DNA from: Saccoglossus kowalevskii
Lineage: Eukaryota; Hemichordata; Enteropneusta; Harrimaniidae
Length of the DNA stretch: 29,669 nucleotides
NCBI RefSeq assembly: GCF_000003605.2
Contig: NW_003140818.1
Coordinates: 32,183 to 61,851 of the forward strand
Reading direction: 5' to 3'
This document shows, piece by piece, positions 21,486 to 29,669 of the stretch. The notes under the pieces are model-generated. The model saw nothing but the letters and a program-made list of their open reading frames with translations, was not told the DNA's origin and did no database searches. Positions within the stretch are counted from its first letter, which is position 1; the number at the start of each line of letters is the position of its first letter. The position numbers and the translations under genes were made by a program.

Positions 21486-23623
21486 ATGGTACACCTTAGA
21501 TGAAAGTACCATATAATGATAATTATTTCTGCTTTGAGCGGCAAGTGAGGCGTTATTTTGCACGGAGTTGACATCACGAATACTTGAAAGCAAATATTGC
21601 CTACTTCCAAAAAAAACGATGTATTAAGTAAATATTTTGTACAGCCACTATGTCTCCAACTTTGTATAGTCCATCCAGACAGCCAATCTAACAGTTCATG
21701 TAGACCATTGTATTTGAATAGATAAATCGTGTAGTTAGCGTCTGGGGGCGTGTCCTTATCGTGAAATATTACTTTCCATAAACATTATTAAATCCACAAA
21801 GGAATGATGTCTCTAATTATTCACTAAATATAGACAAATATAGACATTTTGATGATGGGACGATTAGATACATTAGACACGTGATCATGAAATATTCATG
21901 CTAACATTTTTATCTTTGTGCAGTAATTTTGAAAATCGATATTTGTTTACGCTCCGACACTTGATTCTGATTAGTAGTTTTTTTTATTATTATCTATCTT
22001 TGTTTCAATTGTTAAAGTTATCTGAACGTGGTTTTCCAGATACGCTGAGTTCTTAGGACGATATTTCCACAAAATGGAGAATTTATGGTTACTAGTAATC
22101 ATTTTCTTCATCCGATTCAAAGTTTTGGCCCGATTGCATACATTTAGAAGTTATAAGTATAGGTGAGATCACGGTCCGAGGTGACTATGATAATTAGAAC
22201 GAGGGCCGTAGGCGTGATCTAACCGACTTAGTACTGGCCAATCAGCTCGAGAAAAGATTCGTATTAGCCAATCAAACTTGTGAAATAACATTTTAGTACA
22301 TTATGTTACATTTTGTCAAAATGTTACAACGATGGCCTACGTGCTGCCAGTAGTGTCAGTTGAATTGAGCGTAACTCAGTGGATACTTCGTATCTGATCT
22401 TCGTGTTATAAATAAATTGTTGCAATGAAAATCCTTTGTTTTCTAGTGTTTTTACAGCCGTGATCTAAGTGAATTCGTGGTGAAATAGAACCACACTTTA
22501 TCGCGACTCTGATTGGTCGAGGGCTGTTGGCCATGTGCTAATTGTATTTATACTAATTTGGGTATTATGGAGATTGTAATGAAATATGCATAAATATTAT
22601 ATTATATTTAGGTGTAGTACAATAAACTAACTTTTAATTTAATTTAATTTAAAATCAAAATCAAATCGTTTGATGTACATTTTTTCAAATTCAACTTCGT
22701 GTAGAATTTGTCATGGAAATTAATTAATGTGAAGTAAATGTTTGTAGTAATCTAAAGCGAGTCATATTTTGTTAATAATAAATCACAGTCTTGTCCGAGT
22801 TAATATGTGATATATTTGCAGATTGCTAAACTTCTTATCAACATGCTTAATTTCATAAGCCTGAGAGTGACAATGCGATGTTAAAGTTAGTTATATTTCG
22901 GACTTAATATGTAATTTTCTTCTTGTGTTATTATTGTTTAGTGTGTTATTATGTCATCAAGATACAGAAAATTAAAAAAAATATGAGGTCGCCAAATAAA
23001 TTTCCAAGAAACTCGAATCTGAACTGTCATGGTAAATAACAGCTTTGTTTTTGTATTTTTGTCTTATTTCGTAATTCCCCAAGCGTTCGTATAGGAATCA
23101 TAATTAATTTCCAGTGAAATAATATTGTTCCATTATATCATTATCCATTCTATCCCATGATTCTTTGCACATATGCTCAGTAGATGCATGACTTGAGTTG
23201 TTCACCCATGGTGCGTTGCACATATGTTTAGTAATGTATTTAATTGAGTAAAATTTAAATTCGAATCGTCCATGATCGGTTTGAATACATACTTTATATA
23301 CTGACCGGATGGCAAAACGAGTGCCTTATGTTTAGTGGTTTTATTCTGCGTGCCAAGTATCAACTCGGTCGTTCGTGATTGGACAGAACTGATCTCGGTT
23401 AGCGCTTTGGTTGTGTACGCATTGTCTTATTTTGTTGTCCTTCAAGTAACTAAAATAACAAGAAATTGTAAGAAAAATATGTTGTATGTAGCAGTGTTTT
23501 CAGAAGACGGGGAAACGATATATAAAAAAGAAATGGGCATCAACCGGCAACAAATTTGCGTATATGTTAATCGTTTTACAATTCGTCAGTAAGCTAATAA
23601 TGTGATTGGCCAGGGGAGAGGCG
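21486..23623. other. Intergenic with scattered CCAAT boxes
   Basis: No convincing gene. An imperfect inverted repeat, GATCACGG to CCGTAGGCGTGATC, lies around 22168-22220. CCAAT boxes occur at GGCCAATCAG near 22236 and AGCCAATCAA near 22267, and in inverted form in CTGATTGGTC near 22510, TGATTGGAC near 23378 and TGATTGGCC near 23602. A short (TTTAA)n run lies near 22636-22651. The open frame 23335-23592 (85 residues) has no recognisable domain. Confidence 0.5.
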
Positions 23624-24127
23624 TTTGTGATTGACCTAACCATTCAGAGTATGACGGCGTTTGTGATTGGCCTAACCATTCAGAGTATGACGGCGTTTGT
23701 GATTGGCCTAACCATTCAGAGTATGACGGCGTTTGTGATTGACCTAACCATTCAGAGTATGACGGCGTTTGTGATTGGCCTAACCATTCAGAGTATGACG
23801 GTGTTTGTGATTGGCCTAACCATTCAGAGTATGACGGCGTTTGTGATTGGCCTAACCATTCAGAGTATGACGGCGTTTGTGATTGGCCTAACCATTCAGA
23901 GTATGACGGCGTTTGTGATTGGCCTAACCATTCAGAGTATGACGGCGTTTGTGATTGGCCTAACCATTCAGAGTATGACGGCGTTTGTGATTGGCCTAAC
24001 CATTCAGAGTATGACGGCGTTTGTGATTGACCTAACCATTCAGAGTATGACGGCTTTTGTGATTGGTCTAACCATTCAGAGTATGACGGCGTTTGTGATT
24101 GACCTAACCATTCAGAGTATGACGGCG
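23624..24127. repeat. Minisatellite, 36-bp unit, 14 copies
   Basis: Fourteen nearly identical 36-bp units each contain TTTGTGATTGGCCTAACC and then ATTCAGAGTATGACGGCG. Variants are few: GACC in place of GGCC in units 1, 4, 12 and 14, one GGTC in unit 13 and a GTG for GCG in unit 5. Because 36 is a multiple of three, an uninterrupted frame (23606-24229) reads as repeats of FVIGLTIQSMTA, and a second frame is also open. I do not regard this as a protein gene: it lacks conserved flanks and two frames are equally open. Most units hold an inverted CCAAT box (GGCCAATCAC). Confidence 0.97.
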
Positions 24128-25883
24128 TTCCACAAAGGTGATACGCTCATTATTACAAACACAACGTTAGACGAGCCACATCAAAGAAAATCACAATTGC
24201 TAGATTCGAAATTATTATTAAATAATTAAAGTAATAAAGTAATTATCATATTAAATTGTCATTTTCGATATGATCTATTCAATTCATTTCATACCGACAT
24301 CATTTATCACTAACTTAGACGTATATATATATATATGGGTAAATACGTATTGAGGGGTTAATTGAAATATTCTTAGCGGTCCCCACTTTGTGTTGACTAC
24401 CTGAATAGTCGTGTGCATTGGTTTCATCGATATACCTGGTTGGTGAGTATTTGTAAACAATCGTTGTGCTGGATTGCTCAGATCGCCAAAACCTCCTCCC
24501 GAACCTCTCATGATATTTTCATTGCGTGGCTAGAATGTGAACTTATGATGCTTGGGATATTAACCACACTATATGCAAATTAGGTAGCTGCTATTATACC
24601 AAAACAAATGAAAATTCGCCAAATCCTGTTTTATGAAAGGGTTCTCGCCTCTTCGGAAAAAATGTTGGGGGCGTCGCACCTCTAAAAGAGGGTCTAAATT
24701 TCATTTTTTTTAAGGGGGAGCATGCCCCTGGACCCTCCTAGTAAGATCGCGCCTTCGGCCCATGGGGCTCTTCACTGTAGTTTCACTACGTAGAACTATG
24801 GAAAGAGGTGGAGTGGGGGTTGGCGTGCTCATTTAATATCTTGCTACGATCTCTGATTATATCATCACCGTGTATCAGTACATTATGGTCCATTAGTCTG
24901 ATGACAAACTAATACATATATCTGTATTTAATTCCTAATATCGATGAATACTCGTGAAAAGCTTGAAAGTGACTGAAAATAGCTAAAACTAATAATCAAT
25001 ATTTTAAATAGTTCACAATGGTCGAGATTGCTTGGGTGAATTATTGCTTTAGATACGAGGTCTAATCTCCACCCATCCGTAAGGTATCTGAATATTTCAC
25101 CAACCCCAATAAATGAATTGTAATTTTTAAATTATTATGTGTAGTTGGTTGCTAAGAAAATATTTAAAACGGTCTTGAGAATAATGTTTACGCAGCTATA
25201 TAAATTGTCGATATTAGCATTATACCTATTTGAAGGCAGTCTGTGCAGTACGAATAAAGAAGTTAAGAAGCCAACATCGTTTTTTTTTTTTCATTTTTCA
25301 AATATGTGCTGAATCAACAACAAAATCTAGCATTCTGGTGGTGATGTCGTTTTCAACATGTATGTATCTATTTTCAAAAACACAATTACTTCCTAAAAAT
25401 TCCATCGACCGGTCCCTATATACATTGACGGCACAGGTGCACCCGTGCAATTGCGTTTCGCTTCATAATGTCACCCCGGGATACGACAGAAAAAAAAAGA
25501 CAAAAATAATAATGACAACATTTTAATAGAAATTAGTAATTACAAAGATTCAAAAATAGATATCTTGATTATTTGTTCGATATTGTTTTACTCACTATAT
25601 TTTGATTTATTAAAAATATACCCCACAAAATAAATACGTTTGATAAACAGCGCCAATGAGCATGTACTTTCAAGTTATTAGTACGTACCAATAATTCAAA
25701 GCGCAGGCGCGTATCCATGTAGTTTATGAACATGTATTTTCAGAGCAAGAATAAAAAAATCCATATTGCCACTATTCAAAAACAGGCAGTGAATTTTCTC
25801 TGATGAGGTCGAGACTATTTTTCTAGGTAATATTGCATTTCTCTCAGACTAATTTATATTCCAAATCGTGTCAACGAAACTTA
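24128..25883. other. Intergenic, upstream of the transporter
   Basis: A GC-rich segment at 24663-24770 contains GGGGGAGCATGCCCCTGGAC and CGCGCCTTCGGCC and looks like a dispersed repeat rather than unique DNA, though I found only one copy here. A short (TA)n run lies at about 24320-24337. A minus-strand frame at 24284-24511 has no recognisable domain. The last few hundred bases contain AGCGCCAATGAGC and GCGCAGGCGCG, which could belong to a promoter or an intron of the downstream gene. Confidence 0.45.
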
Positions 25884-25905
25884 CCATTTTTCTTTTCTTT
25901 CACAG
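25884..25905 (+). other. Probable 3' splice site of the transporter exon
   Basis: A strong pyrimidine tract, TTTTTCTTTTCTTTCACAG, ends at 25905 and is followed by ATTCGAAACTTG. It lies 62 bp before the first in-frame ATG of the transporter. It suggests the single coding exon begins at 25906 and that a 5' exon lies upstream. A GT at 25827-25828 after CTAG could be a donor of a 79-bp intron, but that is weak. Confidence 0.6.
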
Positions 25906-25967
25906 ATTCGAAACTTGCAAATGGTTTAACATATACAGGGCCAGAACACACAAAACAATCTGCCAGT

Positions 25968-27029
25968 ATGGCAACGGAAGAGTTTGAGATGACGTCAGCT
26001 AGTGACACGCAGTATTTGTTTGCAAACGAAGATCCTCCGAAAAAGGCGCCAAGAAAATTCAAATGCGTTAGCTGCAAGGTCGTCAAATCAATTCTAGGGG
26101 TTTCTCTTGCTGTTTTACATGGGTCTGGCTATGCTATGGTCAGTGGGCTTGTTGCCATAGCAACAGTATACGGAGTTTCCGAGTTTCAAATAATCTTTTT
26201 TGAAGGAATAACCCTCTCCATGGTTTCTATTGTCTGGGTGATGTATTATCGACATGACGTACTGGTAACGGACAACAGAACACAATTACTGCTAATAGTG
26301 AACGCCATCCCGGGTCTAGCTACTAAAATGCTCCATTTTTACTCGCTGACGCGTGCACCTGTTGGTAACATCAACGCCATATTTAGTGGCAGCAATCCGA
26401 TTATAACCCCGTTGCTTGCATGTTGCTTTCTACGGGAAAAATGGAAGGTCATTGACGCCGTAAGTACCTTGATCAATGTTGTCGGTATTATAATGATCAC
26501 CTGCCCTACATTCATATTCGGAAGTCAGCCTGGTCACCACTCAGCCAAAGAACAAGCTGAGATCTTCGCCTACGTTGCTGCCATAGCGGGCGCTTTCTTT
26601 TACTCCCTGACAATCGTGATGGGACGAATCGTCGGTGCCCGGACAAACATTCCGGTGATGCTGCTCTATCGTTCTGTATTCTCGTTTGTAATTGCCTACA
26701 TATGTCTACTTATAAAAGGACTGCCGCTATTCGTCTACAGTCCAGAGGGACTTGGAATCGTCATTGCCGAATCTCTTCTCAATTCCCTGACGATGTTCGC
26801 CATCTATCGGAGCTTGCAGTTAGAGAATGCCTCCACTGTCGCCGTATTGATCAATATTCAAGTGGTAGTTTCGTATTTACTAGACTTTTTGTTCATCCAC
26901 AACAATGTCAAACCGTTTGAGATTGTTGGGGCTACATTAGTTGTTTTAAGTGCATTTCTAGTCTTTATAGTGACGTCATATAATAATTACAAATTACAGA
27001 AAGCACTAAACGGCAACAGCAGTGCTTGA
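25968..27029 (+). CDS. SLC35G-like EamA/DMT-family membrane transporter
   Basis: The product is a 353-residue polytopic membrane protein of the drug/metabolite transporter superfamily. About ten helices can be seen, near residues 40-66, 71-93, 105-122, 131-152, 161-180, 198-219, 228-249, 262-281, 288-310 and 315-337. They form two EamA repeats. The end of the first repeat shows AIFSGSNPIITPLLACCFLR followed by EKW, the typical EamA signature, and the second has ASTVAVLINIQVVVSYLLDF. The N-terminal 37 residues are polar and cytosolic. The length matches SLC35G1-type proteins (about 365 residues). That family has been linked to organic-anion (citrate) transport and to STIM1 partnering in mammals, but the substrate here is unknown. 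I chose the ATG at 25968 because it is the first in-frame ATG and has A at -3 and G at +4. The frame is open for 45 more codons upstream, so a longer spliced N-terminus is possible. Confidence 0.9.
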   Translation: MATEEFEMTSASDTQYLFANEDPPKKAPRKFKCVSCKVVKSILGVSLAVLHGSGYAMVSGLVAIATVYGVSEFQIIFFEGITLSMVSIVWVMYYRHDVLVTDNRTQLLLIVNAIPGLATKMLHFYSLTRAPVGNINAIFSGSNPIITPLLACCFLREKWKVIDAVSTLINVVGIIMITCPTFIFGSQPGHHSAKEQAEIFAYVAAIAGAFFYSLTIVMGRIVGARTNIPVMLLYRSVFSFVIAYICLLIKGLPLFVYSPEGLGIVIAESLLNSLTMFAIYRSLQLENASTVAVLINIQVVVSYLLDFLFIHNNVKPFEIVGATLVVLSAFLVFIVTSYNNYKLQKALNGNSSA

Positions 27030-27523
27030 GTAGAATTGCGTCATCATAGAAACACAATTTTCCCAAAGTTTGCCGTCATGTATTATTTCTGGTCGCATGT
27101 GTTCATTTCTTTCAAGAAATTCGAAAGACATCGTGAAAAATGTACTAAAGACTATGACACGTTAAATATTCGTCGGTTCTGCTATCTGATTGGACCAATC
27201 ACATGTTTACGTGACATGACGTAATATATGTACTTTTGTAATGTAACTACGAAATACATAATTATTTAAATATCTTCATGGGTTTTAGCAAGGTATTGTG
27301 CTATTAAATTAACACGGCAAATACCAGTATCACTTTATAATATGCAAATTATAATCCGAGATAAAGTCTCACTCTTGTAGCGAATCATTAGTAATTAAAC
27401 ATATTCATAAATATATCGAGTAGTCAGTGTATTGAACTACGGGAAGTTGTAAAATAAGTGTAGGAAATACTGTAAAACATGTCTTTTTCGCGAGCATGTC
27501 TTTTTAGCCACAGTCACAGCATT
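27030..27523. other. 3' flank of the transporter
   Basis: This is probably 3' UTR and then intergenic DNA. An ATTAAA at 27303-27308 is a possible weak polyadenylation signal; I see no AATAAA closer to the stop. An open frame at 27036-27224 has no recognisable domain. Confidence 0.4.
27187..27201. promoter_or_regulatory. Palindromic double CCAAT box
   Basis: TGATTGG and CCAATCA are arranged back to back around a single A, giving a perfect 7-bp-arm palindrome. Each half is an NF-Y core motif in opposite orientation. It lies 160 bp after the transporter stop codon and could be chance or part of a downstream promoter. Confidence 0.3.
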
Positions 27524-27540
27524 CGAGATGGCGGCCCCAT
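27524..27540 (+). promoter_or_regulatory. ATGGCGGCC (YY1-like) motif
   Basis: GAGATGGCGGCCCCAT resembles the YY1 site AAGATGGCGGC that often overlaps the start codon or first exon of animal genes. An open frame of 65 codons (MAAPYSKYR) starts here at 27528, but it has no recognisable domain and runs into the TTCGCTAA repeat cluster. It could be a first exon, but nothing downstream supports it. Confidence 0.3.
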
Positions 27541-27594
27541 ATAGTAAATATCGTATTTATTTTATTATCACGTGTGCGCCAGTTGACTGTGTTT

Positions 27595-27880
27595 TTAGCG
27601 AATTTAGCGAGAGAACTGATTCGCTAATTCAAGATTCAAAAATAAATTCAAAATGGCTCAGGCTTGAGGATTTGTATACAGTAATCTGGAACATAAAAAT
27701 CTGGGTGCTCCCTAATTACACTTGACAGTTTTTCTTTATTTGTATGGAGATGATAACTGCGCATTTGTTAAGTATGCGACAGACAAGTATTGTGAAAACA
27801 GGAAATCAATAATGACAAGAGAGATTCGCTAAATCAACATTTCGCTATTACCGGTACGTCATTTTACCACAATTCGCTAA
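27595..27880. repeat. Clustered TTCGCTAA octamers
   Basis: The octamer TTCGCTAA or its complement TTAGCGAA occurs at 27595-27602 (reverse), 27620-27627, 27825-27832 and 27873-27880, with near-matches at 27604-27611 (reverse) and 27841-27848. The outermost copies face each other and share TTTAGCGAATT, so this may be a short inverted-repeat element of about 290 bp. No target duplication is evident. Confidence 0.4.
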
Positions 27881-28559
27881 AATTGCATGTCGCTTTTTCA
27901 ACATTTTTCACAGTACCACGGAACAGAGAAGTAATGTGAGAACGTGGCCCGCAACAACTCTCCGATGTCTCGTGGTGTAAGCTACATACCTTGGCTGTTT
28001 TAAATTGGAGTACTAGTAAGGCAAAGGTGAACACAATTTCCTTATCCACAAATCATTCTCTAATTTCCATCATCATGACCATTCAGAAGCCGGACCACTT
28101 CTGATTAACAACTTCGCTGCATGAAATACCTCCAACCTCTCAAAAAAACAATTAGACATTCAGGCCACCTGTTTTAGACTTTGCAGTAGGTAATTATGAC
28201 GAGTAACACCATGGTTTTTCCCAAAAAACTGCTAGATGTAACGCAGACTCTGATTGGATACTCGCGCAAGCAATCACGTGGCCGGTGTATAAAAGTGTGA
28301 TAAAATATACACAGTAAACGACGAGCTGGACTTGTGGTATGTTAATAAACCCCATCTCTACACCATTATATAATCTTATTAAAAGTTTTGGTTTTTTAGT
28401 ATGTATTTCTCTCTCTTCAATTTTATTGTGAAATCTATGCATAAACGTCGTGCTGTATGTACGCGGTGTTTGTCCGGTATTTCATCATAGTTGATCAATC
28501 GTGAGAACGACATCTCCCATTGCGATGGTCAGATATATATGAGCAAGTTATCAGCACAA
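27881..28559. other. Intergenic, no supported gene
   Basis: Short minus-strand open frames only (27864-28049 and 28194-28442), without recognisable domains. Nothing repeated or structured was seen. Confidence 0.45.
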
Positions 28560-28930
28560 TTTAAAGATGACTCGAATAGACCATTTTCCGTTCACTGCGA
28601 GAATCACGCGTTATGCGTGAAATCGAACGTAAAAACAGGACAAACAAAGGTCATAGCGTCGTAGTCGCGTCAAACATCGCGTGGGATTCGACAAACGCGA
28701 AAGTATTTCGGGGACATTTCCATGCTTAATAATGTGCAGTCCACATTTGATGATAGGCAATTTCGATTAATTAAGGGTATTCGGAAACAATATTCCTCTG
28801 TCGAAGATCGGCCGGTCAATGTAAGCTACAAAATAAAGAAATTCTAATTCAAAATCAAATCGTTCGATTTTTGCGGCAGACGTTCGACGCGCGTCTTTCA
28901 TGTATCTCGCGAGATCTCGCAACTGTACGG
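28560..28930. promoter_or_regulatory. CpG-rich candidate promoter with TCTCGCGAGA
   Basis: CpG dinucleotides are dense here compared with the flanks (CACGCGTTATGCGTG, GTCGTAGTCGCG, TCGACAAACGCG, GACGCGCGTC). The perfect palindrome TCTCGCGAGA lies at 28905-28914, followed by TCTCGC. That ten-base palindrome is a known core element of CpG-rich, TATA-less vertebrate promoters bound by Kaiso-type or related factors. No coding exon is recognisable on either side within the window, so the gene it might serve is not visible. Confidence 0.35.
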
Positions 28931-29669
28931 AAAATCACCTATTACATCTTGTTTTGGTCAAATTAGACTTTACTGTGTCATCAAAATAAAATTAGTATAT
29001 CTCCCCAATGAACTAACTACAAGTTTGATTTAGATTTCATTGACGTAGTAAACTGTAATTATTCACTTGTAAGTTGATGAAAATAAAAAACAAAACATTA
29101 TCACTTCACTGGAATGGTAAACAATGTAAATTTCAACATTAGACCAGGACCAAAGCAACGTTAGATCGCATTCCCAATTTCAAACCCCCTGACAGTGTAA
29201 TTCACAGACCGTAGAACAGAAGAACAGAAGACATGGACCACTTGTGTTGAATGATGTATTAATGTTTTCCGCTGATTATTTTGAAACAACAAAGTGCAAG
29301 GTTTGGCCAGAAATAATTCAGAAAGACGATTTTAAATTACCTTCATAATGATATTGTCACATTTTCAATCGCGGTAGGATACACACGTATTTTCAAAACC
29401 ATGGTAATAAAGTATCACAATTTGGTCACGAACAGTTACTTCAGCACAAGTTGTCGTGTTTCATCAGCAAAATTTCATAAAAAACACTATATGTCAATGT
29501 TCCATTTTTTAGTTATTTCTTGTGGTGAGTGTGTCATACAACTTTCAGCAAATCGCACAGGAAAAAGTGCCAGTTTATTTATAACTCTATTATACAGTCG
29601 GGTAGACTTGCATACAGTCTCTTGTTTATTTATTGGTATGTTTTTCAATAAAATAAGATATGGGAGTGT
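28931..29669. other. Right-edge intergenic sequence
   Basis: AT-rich, with no open frame of note, no repeat and no recognisable RNA gene. AATAAA occurs near the right edge (29647-29653), without a gene that can be assigned to it. Confidence 0.4.

Noticed and set aside
23335-23592. 85-codon frame upstream of the 36-bp array
   Set aside because: No recognisable domain, poor start context and no splice support.
24284-24511. 75-codon minus-strand frame starting MRGSGGGFGDLSNPAQ
   Set aside because: The first half looks protein-like but no family is recognised and the second half is read-through of a (TA)n run.
26702-26920. Alternative frame inside the transporter gene
   Set aside because: It is an overlapping shadow of the well-supported SLC35G-like frame.
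22653-28872. A 16-bp word, TCAAAATCAAATCGTT, shared near 22657 and 28850
   Set aside because: Short and AT-rich; flanks do not match, so it is probably chance.

Overview
The window looks like nuclear DNA of an invertebrate animal, probably marine, although the sequence cannot name the species. It is AT-rich and gene-poor. It holds a non-LTR retrotransposon, short DNA-transposon derivatives, four different minisatellites and an animal-type SLC35G-like transporter preceded by a spliceosomal 3' splice site. I see no operons, rRNA, tRNA, CRISPR arrays or other prokaryotic features. I found no undescribed defence or metabolic system. The interesting content is repeat architecture.

Layout. 1-2319: the 3' part of a Jockey/CR1-type non-LTR retrotransposon, with a readable reverse transcriptase broken by about seven frameshifts but no nonsense codons, ending in an (ATT)n tail. 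2320-3245: a degenerate array of about 50 bp units. 3340-3939 (minus): an unusually long open frame of unknown nature. 5726-5995: a CpG-rich patch and a duplicated 41-bp segment. 8205-10450: a 2.2-kb minisatellite of 25-bp units whose 3' part is homogenised into a 125-bp higher-order repeat. 12101-12565: two diverged copies of a roughly 165-bp segment offset by exactly 300 bp. 15641-15804 and 21320-21485: two full-length copies, in opposite orientation, of one short inverted-repeat element flanked by TTAA. 18945-20060: a pyrimidine-rich 78-79 bp minisatellite. 20069-21006: a 938-bp DNA transposon with 33-bp terminal inverted repeats and a decayed Myb/SANT-like exon. 21050-21083: a near-perfect palindrome flanked by an 8-bp direct repeat. 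23624-24127: fourteen 36-bp units, most carrying a CCAAT box.

The only convincing intact gene is at 25968-27029 (+), a 353-residue multi-pass EamA/DMT transporter of the SLC35G type, read from one exon. Regions beyond it hold only candidate motifs: a palindromic CCAAT pair, an ATGGCGGCC motif, clustered TTCGCTAA octamers and a CpG-rich stretch with a TCTCGCGAGA palindrome that could be a promoter. Most other open frames are short, lack a recognisable domain, or arise inside repeats. I do not regard them as genes.
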